This document shows, piece after piece, positions 1 to 7,140 of a stretch of 15,080 nucleotides of DNA. The DNA comes from Casp-Chloro-G3 sp002816715 (GTDB lineage Bacteria; Chloroflexota; Dehalococcoidia; Lucifugimonadales; UBA3495). Both the position numbers and the translations under genes were made by a program. Numbering within the stretch: position 1 is the first letter of the stretch; every line of letters begins with the position of its first letter. The notes below the pieces were generated by a model. The model ran no database searches. It was given only the letters and a program-made list of their open reading frames with translations, and had not been told where the DNA came from. Where the stretch lies: positions 1-15,080 of the forward strand of contig JAQBUV010000060.1 of assembly GCA_027623815.1 (NCBI GenBank), written 5' to 3'.

Positions 1-27
1 GACCATGGCCAAGCCCTTCAAATGGAC

Positions 28-846
28 CTACCAGGGGAAGGTGCTGGTCGCATAAACTATGGACGTATTTGAGCCAAGGTGTACTAGGTTGGTGGTGGCA
101 TTTGCGCCATCTACCGTAACCTGAATACTGGAAGTTCGAAACCTCTCTCCCCCTCCATCGCCAAGATCGCCCCACTGAACATCGGAGACCAGGAGGGTCA
201 GCGTGGCCTGCCGGTCCGCCGATTCCGCGTTGAATATATAGGTCTGTGGCACCGTTACCTGCGCCGCCGGCACCGTTGATAGAGTGTACGCCACGTCGGC
301 TCCGTCTCTGATATCGATCTCCGCCGTGGAGCCGTCATTGTAGATCACGACCAGCGCGGCCCCGTCGTCACGGCCGCTGCAATCGGTGTCGAAATCGGAT
401 ATGGTCAATACGTTTCCGCCGAGTGAGATCAAATCGGTAACATCCGCCCGATAGGCCACGCCCGCGATTGTCCCTGTCCCCGTGGTGGCGCATCCTACGT
501 CATGTCCGCCGATGGGCGGGGCAAAGCCGATTTCCTCCCCGGTCACCGAGCTGCCGTTGACCGTAATGGTATCGTCACCGAGGGGATTAGTCCCCTCCTT
601 GGTGTTGAATCGGTCTCCCCAATACAGCAGGGCCTGCACCACGCTGGTGCCCGGGACGTTAATATTGATGGCACTGGGCTGGGTGAATAGACCGGTGCCA
701 TCGGCTACGTAGCCACTTCCTTCTTCGATAGTGATGCTTGGAGTTCCTAGGGTCTCGTTTCCGTTGGCCCAGACCAACGCCAGCGAGCCTACCAGAATAG
801 ACAAGACCAATAAAGTGGCCAGGCCGGTTAACCGTTTGCTGAACAT
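28..846 (-). CDS. Secreted beta-rich protein of unknown function, possibly C-terminally truncated
   Basis: The 272-residue product starts with a classical signal peptide: KR at residues 4-5, a hydrophobic core at about 8-25, and a likely cut after VWA (residues 25-27). The rest is rich in Thr, Ser, Gly, Val and Asp, typical of an extracellular beta-sandwich. It contains a LLYWGD segment (about 73-78) followed by a DDTITVNG strand, as seen in DUF3344-like and related extracellular domains; this family link is from memory and uncertain. The start is well supported: an AGGAGGT ribosome binding site lies 7-8 bases upstream (about 854-860). The protein stops abruptly after ...TSTFPW, 27 bases from the window edge, and the frame beyond the TAG stays open to the edge, so a premature stop is possible. 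It is divergent from pcrA. A surface or matrix role is an inference. Confidence 0.75.
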   Translation of the reverse strand: MFSKRLTGLATLLVLSILVGSLALVWANGNETLGTPSITIEEGSGYVADGTGLFTQPSAININVPGTSVVQALLYWGDRFNTKEGTNPLGDDTITVNGSSVTGEEIGFAPPIGGHDVGCATTGTGTIAGVAYRADVTDLISLGGNVLTISDFDTDCSGRDDGAALVVIYNDGSTAEIDIRDGADVAYTLSTVPAAQVTVPQTYIFNAESADRQATLTLLVSDVQWGDLGDGGGERFRTSSIQVTVDGANATTNLVHLGSNTSIVYATSTFPW

Positions 847-1093
847 ACCTTGTACCTCCTGATTTGAATGAGAATCCGCTTATTTTTCTTATGCCCGGTT
901 CTTAGGCGCAGATTTTAACTAATATAATCTAAACTGGTGGATTACAGTAGAATTTTTTAGTCCCAATCTATGCTCTCAAAGAGCCACTTAGGTGAATAAA
1001 TTAGATAATAATTTAATGAGTTTTCTTTAATAGTCTTGGCGTTGCGGTAGATATGTTGGCTATCTTATCGCCGTCCAGTGCTATAATTGGCTG
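847..1093. other. AT-rich divergent intergenic region
   Basis: These 247 bases separate two divergent genes and are clearly more AT-rich than the coding DNA around them, especially from 900 to 1030. The region must hold the promoters of both neighbours. Only the pcrA -10 box at its right end is convincing. For the secreted protein several AT-rich hexamers could serve as -10 boxes, but none has a matching -35, so none is called. No small gene or RNA was recognised. Confidence 0.5.
1056..1087 (+). promoter_or_regulatory. Probable pcrA promoter giving a leaderless transcript
   Basis: A perfect TATAAT lies at 1082-1087, and the ATG of the helicase begins at 1094. With standard sigma-70 spacing, transcription would start at or next to the A of the ATG. 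No Shine-Dalgarno sequence precedes the start, which fits a leaderless mRNA. The best -35 candidate, TTGGCT at 1056-1061, is 20 bases away, longer than ideal, so the -35 is uncertain. Confidence 0.55.
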
Positions 1094-3358
1094 ATGCTTA
1101 CAGGAACAGAACTACTTGAAGGACTGAATCCAGCGCAAAAAGAGGCCGTTGAGACCGTTGATGGCCCGCTGTTAATTGTCGCTGGGCCGGGCAGCGGCAA
1201 GACCCGGGTTATTACCCACCGCATCGCCTATCTGGCGCGAGTCTATGGAGTCAGTCCCCACCAGATTGCCGCCGTCACCTTCACCAACAAGGCGGCCCGC
1301 GAGATGCGCGACCGGTTGCAGCGTCTGGTGGGCGTTGGCGCGGACTCGCTGACCGTGGGCACCTTCCACAGTTTTTGTGCCCGTCTGCTGCGCTATGATG
1401 GCGACATCATCGGCCTTAGCCCCAACTACTCCATCTACGACTCCGACGACCAGCTAAACATGATCAAGCAGTCCCTGGAGTTGGCCGAGCTTGATCCCAA
1501 GCGTAACCATCCCAGAGCGGTACAGAGCGTAATATCCAAGGCCAAAAGCCTGCTGCTGGACTCGCGGGGGCTGGACCAGACCGCCCAGAACTTCTTTGAA
1601 GAATCCTGCGCCCGGGTCTACCACCACTATGAAGAACTACTGGCCCGCAACAACGCCCTCGATTTTGACGACCTGCTGCTGAAAACAGTCCAGTTGCTCC
1701 GGGCCAGTGATGCCATACGGGAAAAGTACCAGCAGCGGTACCAGTACCTGATGATTGACGAGTTTCAGGACACCAATATCGCCCAGTACCGTTTGGCCCA
1801 GTTGCTCACCGGTGAAGACCACAATGTCTGCGTGGTGGGCGACCCCGACCAGTCGATTTACTCCTGGCGCAACGCCGACATTCGCAATATCCTCAGCTTC
1901 CAGCAAGACTACCCAGAGGCCAAGACTATCGCCCTGGAGCAGAACTACCGCTCTACCGCCAACATCCTGGAGGCGGCCAAGAGTCTGATCTCGTCCAACG
2001 GGATGAGGCTGGAAAAAGACCTGTTTACCGACAATGCCAAGGGGACGCCTCTGACGATTCATGAGGCTTACGACGAAGGAGAGGAGGCCGGGTTCGTAAT
2101 CACCGAGATTGACCGGCTGGTGCGTCAGGAGAAAGTGAAGCTGGGCGATTGCGCCGTGATGTACCGGGTGAACGCCCAGTCCCGTGCATTGGAAGAAGCC
2201 TGTCTGCATAAGGGGATGAAGTACCGTTTGGTTGGGGGTGTCCGTTTCTACCAGCGTCGTGAGGTCAAAGACCTGATGGCCTACCTGCACCTGCTCAACA
2301 ACCCCCAGGATGAGATCAATCTCAGTCGGGTGATCAACGTGCCACCCCGGGGGATTGGGGCCAAGTCAATGCAGGATATGGTCGCCTATTCCCACAATCA
2401 GGGCATCGCGCTGTACGCCGCCTTGCAGCAGATAGCGGCGGCCAAGGCCGAGGGCAGACTCTCTCCGGTGCGACTGACTCCCCGTGCCGTCACCGCGGTG
2501 GCCAGCTTTATCGCGGTGGCCGACCGATTGATCGACTTGGCCCAGCGGATGAAAGTGGTTGAGTTGATCAACCTGGTGCTGGAAGAGTCCGGCCTGAGGA
2601 GCTACATTCAGAACGGTGACGACTTACCTGACGAGCGGTGGGAGAACATCCTGGAACTGCGGGAAATTGCCCAGGAGTTTAACGCCGAAGAACCGCCCAA
2701 CGGCCTGACCACCTTGCTGGAGCGCATCTCGCTGGTGGCCGATGTGGACAGCTACAACGAATCGGAAGATTCTATGACCTTGATCACCCTGCATCAGGCC
2801 AAGGGTCTGGAGTTTCCGGTGGTGTTCATTGTGGGTCTGGAAGAAGGCTTGCTGCCCCATATCCGGGCTGTGGAAAGCGGAGATGAGATTGAACTGGAAG
2901 AAGAACGCCGGCTGTGCTACGTAGGTATTACTCGCGCCCAGCAGAGGTTATATCTGTTGCGGGCCTTCCGGCGAGGGTTTAGGGGCAGCAACGGTCCAAC
3001 TCTGGCGTCGCGGTTTTTGCGGGAGATACCGTCCAGCCTGGTATCTTCGCCCTCTGCCAAGCCCCGTCAGACCGGGTCGGCTAACACAGGGACATTCACC
3101 GCCGGGTCATTTACAAAAGCACCCACGGTGGTTAATAGCGATGCTTGGGCCAAGGCGGTTTCCCAGGCTCCACCGTCACCTCATCGTCCCACGCTAAATG
3201 TGGGCGACATGGTGCGCCATACTGCCTTCGGGGAGGGGGTGGTGATGGATAACACTGCCGTCGATGGGGACTATGAGGTGACCGTCCAGTTTGCTGATGG
3301 CGTGGGCGTCAAGCGGCTGCTGCTCAGCTTTGCTCCGCTGGAGAAGGTAGCAGGCTAG
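1094..3358 (+). CDS. pcrA: ATP-dependent 3'-5' DNA helicase, UvrD/PcrA family
   Basis: This 754-residue superfamily 1A helicase unwinds DNA from 3' to 5' using ATP, in nucleotide excision repair, replication restart and clearing of RecA filaments. All motifs are present in order: Q motif LNPAQ (11-15), Walker A GPGSGKT (31-37), motif Ia TFTNKAA (62-68), DEFQDTN (222-228), GDPDQSIYSWR (249-259), QNYRS (283-287), HQAKGLEFPVVF (567-578) and the arginine-finger motif YVGITRAQ (609-616). A linker rich in Ser, Thr and Pro (about 645-700) leads to the C-terminal Tudor-like fold VGDMVRHTAFGEGVV (703-717), which contacts RNA polymerase in known PcrA/UvrD. The length is normal for the family. There is no ribosome binding site; the TATAAT immediately upstream suggests a leaderless message. 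It is a single gene that converges on the next one with an 11-base gap. PcrA is preferred over Rep because of the Tudor tail. Confidence 0.96.
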   Translation: MLTGTELLEGLNPAQKEAVETVDGPLLIVAGPGSGKTRVITHRIAYLARVYGVSPHQIAAVTFTNKAAREMRDRLQRLVGVGADSLTVGTFHSFCARLLRYDGDIIGLSPNYSIYDSDDQLNMIKQSLELAELDPKRNHPRAVQSVISKAKSLLLDSRGLDQTAQNFFEESCARVYHHYEELLARNNALDFDDLLLKTVQLLRASDAIREKYQQRYQYLMIDEFQDTNIAQYRLAQLLTGEDHNVCVVGDPDQSIYSWRNADIRNILSFQQDYPEAKTIALEQNYRSTANILEAAKSLISSNGMRLEKDLFTDNAKGTPLTIHEAYDEGEEAGFVITEIDRLVRQEKVKLGDCAVMYRVNAQSRALEEACLHKGMKYRLVGGVRFYQRREVKDLMAYLHLLNNPQDEINLSRVINVPPRGIGAKSMQDMVAYSHNQGIALYAALQQIAAAKAEGRLSPVRLTPRAVTAVASFIAVADRLIDLAQRMKVVELINLVLEESGLRSYIQNGDDLPDERWENILELREIAQEFNAEEPPNGLTTLLERISLVADVDSYNESEDSMTLITLHQAKGLEFPVVFIVGLEEGLLPHIRAVESGDEIELEEERRLCYVGITRAQQRLYLLRAFRRGFRGSNGPTLASRFLREIPSSLVSSPSAKPRQTGSANTGTFTAGSFTKAPTVVNSDAWAKAVSQAPPSPHRPTLNVGDMVRHTAFGEGVVMDNTAVDGDYEVTVQFADGVGVKRLLLSFAPLEKVAG

Positions 3359-3369
3359 CTGCTGCTAGC
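3354..3369. terminator. Small hairpin between convergent genes
   Basis: GCTAGC at 3354-3359 and 3364-3369 form a 6-bp stem with a 4-base loop. It covers the pcrA stop codon and fills the 11-base gap to the stop of the opposite gene. It has no T-run on either side, so it would be at best a weak bidirectional termination or 3'-end stabilising structure. Confidence 0.25.
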
Positions 3370-4632
3370 TCACCACGCCACCAGGTTCCACCCCTCAAAC
3401 AAGTCCCGATAAGTGCCGCCAATGACCGTGGTCTGGCCCCTCTTTACCTTGATCCAGTAGGCATTACCCGTTGCCAGTTCGGTCAACGTAATGAAGGATG
3501 CAAACTCTGGTTTTGGGTCATAGAAGGTCCATTTTTTGTCCACGTTGTGGAAGCGGTATACCCGCAGCAGGTTATCTCCCAGGGGGCTAAGCTCCTGGGT
3601 CAATTGATAAGTTGTCTTGGTGGTGACGGTCTGGGTAGTGCTGGCCGTGGCGGAACTGCCGGTTACCGAAAAATTAACGGTGTATGTCGACGTTCCGGCC
3701 TGGGCCAATATTGGCTGCGTGCCGTTTTCTATCGTTGGGACGACGCTGCTGAGGGTAAACTTCCCCGCGGAGTCGGTGATCAGATTGGCGGGTATTTCAA
3801 CCTGGATGCCGCCAATGGAAAGCGACTTCACCTGAATAAAGGAGTTGAATTCGGTCCCGGTTATTGTAATGACGGTTCCCGGCGGGCCCATTATTGGACT
3901 GGCCGTTACTAGGGGCTTGGTGACCGAATGAGTGGCGGTAGCGGTGGCAGATGTGCCCGGTATGGCAGTGGACACCTTATTAGCTGTTGATGGGATGGTA
4001 GCGCTTAACGGCACCTCGAAGGTTGTAGTAAATGCGCCCAACGAGTCGGGAAAGATACTAGCTACCTGTTTGGCGTTGCTGGTAGTTATGTTGTAGTTAA
4101 TGGTAACCGGCGGGACCTGATCGGTGCCAATGTTGGTGCTGTTTAACGGGAAGTTTGCGCCGGTTACGGTTATGGTGCTGCCGGCCCGGCTGGATACCGG
4201 CGACAAAGAAATTGTGGGAGCAGTTATGACGAGCGTGGCAGCGGCGGTTTTCCCCCCGCTGTCGGTTGCTGCCATCGAGTAGGAACCTGGCGTCAGCGTA
4301 ATTGAGTTGACCGGCACTACCAGGTTGGTTACAAATTTCCCACTGCTGTCGACATTTACCGGCGCTCCAAAGTTAATTTTGCCGGTGTCTACGATAGATC
4401 CACCCAGGGATATTGTAGATATTGTGGCGGCCCCACCGACGGTGAAGTCCTCACCGGTGACGGCAATGTACTGATTGGGCAACGCCGTGGTTGGGGAGAT
4501 GACCAGGGTGGCGGCGGTCTGGCTGACTAGATTGGCTGATATTAGGGTCGGCATTTTGACGAAAGTGACCGTGGCCACCAGCAACGCCAGCGCCAAAATC
4601 GAAATTAGTCTGCAGATACTTCTTGATCGCAT
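3370..4632 (-). CDS. Secreted protein with three Ig-like (IPT/TIG-type) repeats and a C-terminal GWNLVAW-type domain
   Basis: The 420-residue protein has a basic N terminus (MRSRSICR) and a hydrophobic segment at about 9-25, so it is exported. Three repeats follow at about 42-138, 139-238 and 241-325. Each opens with a phrase like 'I(S/L)SP...G..ITVTG..F' and carries a 'D(S)xGxF' turn (for example DSSGKF, DSLGAF, DSAGKF), typical of bacterial Ig-like IPT/TIG folds. Residues 350-420 are a different domain: LLRVYRFHN, KKWTFYDPKPEF, GNAYWIKV, and an end at GWNLVAW. From memory, similar ends recur in secreted proteins of Chloroflexota, where they may be a sorting or anchoring module; that role is inferred. 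The start is likely leaderless: TATAAG lies 5 bases upstream of the ATG and there is no good ribosome binding site. It faces pcrA tail to tail. The function is probably surface or adhesion; no enzyme motif is seen. Confidence 0.8.
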   Translation of the reverse strand: MRSRSICRLISILALALLVATVTFVKMPTLISANLVSQTAATLVISPTTALPNQYIAVTGEDFTVGGAATISTISLGGSIVDTGKINFGAPVNVDSSGKFVTNLVVPVNSITLTPGSYSMAATDSGGKTAAATLVITAPTISLSPVSSRAGSTITVTGANFPLNSTNIGTDQVPPVTINYNITTSNAKQVASIFPDSLGAFTTTFEVPLSATIPSTANKVSTAIPGTSATATATHSVTKPLVTASPIMGPPGTVITITGTEFNSFIQVKSLSIGGIQVEIPANLITDSAGKFTLSSVVPTIENGTQPILAQAGTSTYTVNFSVTGSSATASTTQTVTTKTTYQLTQELSPLGDNLLRVYRFHNVDKKWTFYDPKPEFASFITLTELATGNAYWIKVKRGQTTVIGGTYRDLFEGWNLVAW

Positions 4633-4637
4633 GCCTG

Positions 4638-4643
4638 CTTATA
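4638..4643 (-). promoter_or_regulatory. -10 box of the Ig-like secreted protein gene
   Basis: On the minus strand TATAAG ends 5 bases before the ATG at 4632, which would place the transcription start at the start codon, as for pcrA. No recognisable -35 sequence lies 16-19 bases upstream, so the call rests on position and the lack of a ribosome binding site. Confidence 0.4.
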
Positions 4644-4731
4644 GGGTACCTTGCTGGCATGGGGAGCTAGGCAGAGTGTAGTCCCCTATGGCAACCGTGG
4701 GATATACGTGAATTTGGGAAGGTGGCAAGGG

Positions 4732-5166
4732 TTGGACGAGATAACAGTTAAATTTGTCGAGACCGAATCAGAACTGGAGGGCGCGGTCAATGTTCGGATG
4801 CGCGTCTTTGTGGTTGAGCAGCAGATTCCCCCCGAAGAGGAAATGGACGATGCCGATGCCACCGCTACTCATGCCGTTGCGCTACATGGGGGACAGATAA
4901 TCGGCACCGGGCGTCTGCTCTACCGGGACGATGGCGGTGTGCAGATCGGACGAATGGCCGTTGACCGCCAATTCCGGCGGCAGGGGGTCGGCGGAAGGAT
5001 TCTAGCCTTCTTGGAGGAGGAAGCCCGTACTCAGGGTGCCAGTAGTTGCCTGCTCCACGCCCAGGAGTACGTCAAAGCCTTCTACGCTGGCTCTGGCTAT
5101 GTGGAGCACGGCGAGCTGTTCCTGGAGGCAGACATTCCCCACATAGAAATGCGCAAGGAGCTTTAG
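4732..5166 (+). CDS. GNAT-family N-acetyltransferase, ElaA/YjcF-like
   Basis: The enzyme should transfer an acetyl group from acetyl-CoA to an amine; the substrate is unknown. From the chosen TTG start it has 144 residues. The N-terminal segment VRMRVFVVEQQIPPEEEMDDAD (about 21-42, split here as VRMRVFVVEQ and QIPPEEEMDDAD) is typical of ElaA/YjcF-like members. Motif A follows: GRMAVDRQFRRQGVGG (73-88) with the R/QxxGxG acetyl-CoA loop. The C-terminal part has LLHAQEYVKAFYAGSGY (107-123) and EADIPHIEM (132-140), also characteristic. The TTG at 4732 is preferred because GGAAGG (4717-4722) lies 9 bases upstream and the family begins just before ITVKFVE. The frame is open back to an ATG at 4651, but the extra residues look unlike protein; a GTG at 4708 is another option. 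It is convergent with the NIPSNAP gene. Confidence 0.85.
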   Translation: MDEITVKFVETESELEGAVNVRMRVFVVEQQIPPEEEMDDADATATHAVALHGGQIIGTGRLLYRDDGGVQIGRMAVDRQFRRQGVGGRILAFLEEEARTQGASSCLLHAQEYVKAFYAGSGYVEHGELFLEADIPHIEMRKEL

Positions 5167-5189
5167 ATGGCGTTCTACAGGATGTAGCC

Positions 5190-5501
5190 TTAAGCCACTC
5201 CTGCCGTAGCTGGCACCGCCTCAATCACCCTTACTTCCATCTTGGCGATGTGGCTGGTGGGGCGGTCGCCCAGCGCGATGCGCTCCGGCGAAGCGAAGAA
5301 TGCAGCTTCTTTGACCGGAATATCCTCGGCGCTGTTGAACTGGCGCACCCAGATGAACTCGGTGCGGTCGGCGTTGACCCAGGAGTTCTGCACCGGTATG
5401 CCCAGCCGGTCGTGCAGCGGACGGATATGCTCGTTGAACAGTTTTTGCCATGAGTCCATCATGCCCCGGTTGATGGTGTAGATGCGCATTTGGTAGACCA
5501 T
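5190..5501 (-). CDS. NIPSNAP-family protein
   Basis: This 103-residue protein has the size and pattern of the NIPSNAP family, a dimeric alpha-beta barrel (ferredoxin-like) fold. It opens with MVYQMRIYTINRG (1-13), continues with helix residues around WQKLFNEHIRPLHDRLGI (18-35), then NSWVN, EFIWVRQF (48-55) and a final strand KMEVRVIEA (86-94). Small bacterial NIPSNAP proteins mostly have no known reaction, and none is assigned here. AGGAG lies 7 bases before the ATG, giving a well-supported start. It lies downstream of the Ldh_2-type gene on the same strand, but 293 bases with hairpin repeats separate them, so cotranscription is uncertain. It is convergent with the GNAT gene with a 23-base gap. 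Confidence 0.87.
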   Translation of the reverse strand: MVYQMRIYTINRGMMDSWQKLFNEHIRPLHDRLGIPVQNSWVNADRTEFIWVRQFNSAEDIPVKEAAFFASPERIALGDRPTSHIAKMEVRVIEAVPATAGVA

Positions 5502-5543
5502 TATGTTTCTCCTGTGCTGTTATTAGGTAGTGTTTGAAAAGTC

Positions 5544-5575
5544 CCTCCCCTGGCCAAGGGGAGGCTAGGTGGGGT
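5544..5575. repeat. Hairpin repeat, short copy
   Basis: CCTCCCCT (5544-5551) and AGGGGAGG (5557-5564) form a perfect 8-bp stem with a 5-base loop. It is followed by CTAGGTGGGGTC, matching the 'stem, few bases, GGTGRGGG' layout of the copies at 5636, 8296 and 10838. The second stem of the longer copies is not evident here. Confidence 0.55.
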
Positions 5576-5635
5576 CTTTTCACCCCCTTTTATCTCCCTT
5601 TCAATCAAGGCGTATTACACAACAGTTTTAGTGAA

Positions 5636-5719
5636 CGGCATCCTCTCCCCATGTGGGAGAGGACAAAGGTGAGGGGTATCACCCTCATCCCAACCTTCTC
5701 CCATCAAGGGAGAAGGAGC
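5636..5719. repeat. 84-bp double-hairpin repeat, copy 1
   Basis: This copy carries two stems, CCTCTCCC/GGGAGAGG and CCTTCTCCC/GGGAGAAGG, separated by a GGTGAGGGGTATCACCCTCA linker that is itself partly self-complementary. It aligns without gaps to 10838-10921 at about 71 of 84 bases. A T to C change in the second stem is matched by an A to G change on the other arm, which suggests that base pairing is maintained or was recently maintained. Confidence 0.7.
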
Positions 5720-5794
5720 CGCTGTTAGACCCCGCTAAAAATTGTCGTGCACTAAACTCAGCAAGAGGGAGACTATTGCTCTTTAAACTATCCC

Positions 5795-6871
5795 TCAGAA
5801 TCGGCACTCAACGGAAAGCTCTCCGCAGGTGTCTTGAATCCACTGTACCACTTCAGGATGCAGCGGTATGCCCTCTTCACGTCGGATCACTTCCATCTCG
5901 GCTTCCGGCTGTCCGGCCACCAGCACCCGGTCGTGGCCCGGCGCGGGCCTGGTGCTCTTCATCATGTGCAGCCACTCGTCCATATTTGTCTTGAAATGCT
6001 CCGGGTCGTCAAAGCCGGCGATGCTGTAGGCGGCGACGTAGTGCCCAAAGTTGGGCCGTCCCGGCACCGCGCCGTAGCCAAATCCGGTTAGCACTCCGGC
6101 CAGGATATCTACCACGCAGGATAGGCCATATCCCTTGTGAGAACCCAGTTCGCGGGTCGCTCCCATCGGCAGCATATGGTAGATTTCCGGCACCTCCATT
6201 TCTTCCATGATGGGAGTGCCGTCCGCAGTGGCCAGCCAGCCTGGCTCCAGCTTGGCTCCCAAACGGCGGGCAATCTCTATCTTGTTCTGTGCCACCGAGC
6301 TGGTGGCGGCGTCGAATACAAAGGGATGGTCGTTCTTGGCCGGGACGGCCACCGCAATGGGGTTGGTGCCCAGTCGGGGTTCAGCGCCGAAGGTGGGCAG
6401 GGTGCGCGGTGGGCAACTGGTCATGCAAACGCCGATCATGTCGTGCTGCAGGGCCATCATGGCGTGGTAAGACGCCATACCCAGGTGGCGGGCGTTGCCC
6501 AGGGTCACCATGCCGACGCCGACTTCCTTGGCCTTGCGAATGGCGATTTCCATGGCCTTGGGCGCGGTGATAACGCCCAACCCTCGGTCGGAGTCGATGC
6601 TGGCGGTGGCGGGAGTCTCCCGCACAATCTTCATGTTGGGACGGGGATTGATCTGACCGCTGGTGTAGCCATTGACATAACTACGTAGCATATTGGATAC
6701 ACCGTGGCTGTCCACTCCCCGCAGGTCGGCCAATACCAGAACGTCGGCACCGACCTGGGCATCTTCCGGGGGGACTCCCAGCTTCTCGAAGATGGCGGCG
6801 GCGGTGGCCCTCAGGTCATCTCCCGAAACGTTGATTGCTTCTTCTTGACTGACTCGGAACTGCGGTAACAA
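5795..6871 (-). CDS. Ldh_2 (malate/L-lactate/ureidoglycolate-type) NAD(P)-dependent dehydrogenase
   Basis: Enzymes of this family oxidise 2-hydroxy acids with NAD(P)+ in the cytoplasm; members use malate, L-lactate, ureidoglycolate, sulfolactate or related acids, and the substrate cannot be told from sequence alone. The 358-residue product shows the family landmarks: ADLRGVDSHG (48-57) with the conserved His, GNARHLGMASYHAMMA (125-140), LGTNPIAVAVP (167-177), FDAATSSVAQNKI (186-198) and ELGSHKGYGL (241-250). The length is typical. The start codon is TTG, supported by GGAGGT (6877-6882) 5 bases upstream. A TATACT -10 box lies at 6915-6920 on the same strand. The C-terminal part (about 300-358) ends in VQWIQDTCGEL, as expected. 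It stands alone, with hairpin repeats downstream and the pilin-like gene divergent. Confidence 0.9.
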   Translation of the reverse strand: MLPQFRVSQEEAINVSGDDLRATAAAIFEKLGVPPEDAQVGADVLVLADLRGVDSHGVSNMLRSYVNGYTSGQINPRPNMKIVRETPATASIDSDRGLGVITAPKAMEIAIRKAKEVGVGMVTLGNARHLGMASYHAMMALQHDMIGVCMTSCPPRTLPTFGAEPRLGTNPIAVAVPAKNDHPFVFDAATSSVAQNKIEIARRLGAKLEPGWLATADGTPIMEEMEVPEIYHMLPMGATRELGSHKGYGLSCVVDILAGVLTGFGYGAVPGRPNFGHYVAAYSIAGFDDPEHFKTNMDEWLHMMKSTRPAPGHDRVLVAGQPEAEMEVIRREEGIPLHPEVVQWIQDTCGELSVECRF

Positions 6872-6914
6872 TTTGGACCTCCGTTATTTGCCTGGGCTGG
6901 GCAGGTTTCAGCGC

Positions 6915-6920
6915 AGTATA
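6915..6920 (-). promoter_or_regulatory. -10 box of the Ldh_2-type dehydrogenase gene
   Basis: On the minus strand TATACT sits about 44 bases upstream of the TTG start, giving a leader of roughly 37 bases with the GGAGGT site in it. The -35 is not recognisable, so confidence is low. Confidence 0.35.
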
Positions 6921-7041
6921 ACACCGCGAATTGCCGGTAGCTACTGAGGCTGAATCCTAGCCTGCTGAGGAGTAGTTACACCGAACCCATACTATTGGCT
7001 AACGACTTTCAAATCCTCACATTTTGAACTTAATCTGGTTA

Positions 7042-7070
7042 CTGGCTAAATTAGAAGGGGTAGATATAAC
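7042..7070 (+). promoter_or_regulatory. Possible promoter of the pilin-like gene
   Basis: TATAAC at 7065-7070 is a good -10 box. CTGGCT at 7042-7047 lies 17 bases upstream as a weak -35. Transcription would begin near 7077, so the mRNA leader would contain the ATG-bearing tandem repeats. Confidence 0.35.
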
Positions 7071-7076
7071 TTTGTC

Positions 7077-7140
7077 CGGTCTTGATGCCGGGTCTTGTTG
7101 AATGCCGGGTCTTGTTAAATGCCAGGTCTTTTTAAATGAG
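7077..7140 (+). repeat. 17-bp tandem repeats, each with an ATG
   Basis: Units are a shortened one at 7077-7089, then 7090-7106, 7107-7123 and 7124-7140, with consensus GGGTCTTGTTAAATGCC. The ATG recurs every 17 bases at 7085, 7102, 7119 and 7136; the last is the start codon of the pilin-like gene. The three upstream ATGs open short frames that stop at 7133-7135, 7141-7143 and 7137-7139, so each ends at or overlaps the real start. Confidence 0.8.

Larger units (their letters stand above)
5502..5794. other. Intergenic region with two hairpin repeats
   Basis: These 293 bases between two minus-strand genes hold a short hairpin repeat (5544-5564 plus a GGTGGGG tail) and a full 84-bp double-hairpin repeat (5636-5719), described separately. 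The remainder (5720-5794) shows no gene. Short open frames across it are translations of repeat DNA. Confidence 0.6.
6872..7135. other. Divergent intergenic region upstream of the pilin-like gene
   Basis: The left part carries the ribosome binding site and -10 box of the dehydrogenase gene. The middle (6980-7070) is AT-rich. The right end holds the 17-bp tandem repeats. An imperfect stem, GTAGCTACT at 6937-6945 with AGTAGTTAC at 6971-6979, is present but is not assigned a role. No additional gene is seen. Confidence 0.5.

Noticed and set aside
1637..2290. 217-residue frame antisense to pcrA
   Set aside because: It lies wholly inside a conserved helicase gene and reads as the complement of its codon pattern.
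4651..4731. Extended N terminus of the GNAT protein from the ATG at 4651
   Set aside because: The extra 27 residues look random, overlap the divergent promoter area, and a better ribosome binding site precedes the TTG at 4732.
5175..5187. CTACA/TGTAG hairpin between the GNAT and NIPSNAP genes
   Set aside because: A 5-bp stem with no T-run is too weak to call as a terminator.
5534..5994. Plus-strand open frames across the hairpin repeats and the 3' end of the dehydrogenase
   Set aside because: They translate repeat DNA or run antisense to a strongly supported gene, and have no ribosome binding site or recognisable domain.
6137..6688. 183-residue frame antisense to the dehydrogenase
   Set aside because: It is a shadow of the Ldh_2-type gene, rich in His/Gly/Arg as expected for antisense translation.
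6937..6979. Imperfect inverted repeat upstream of the dehydrogenase gene
   Set aside because: The stem has a bulge and a long interior; it could be chance and resembles no known riboswitch or leader.
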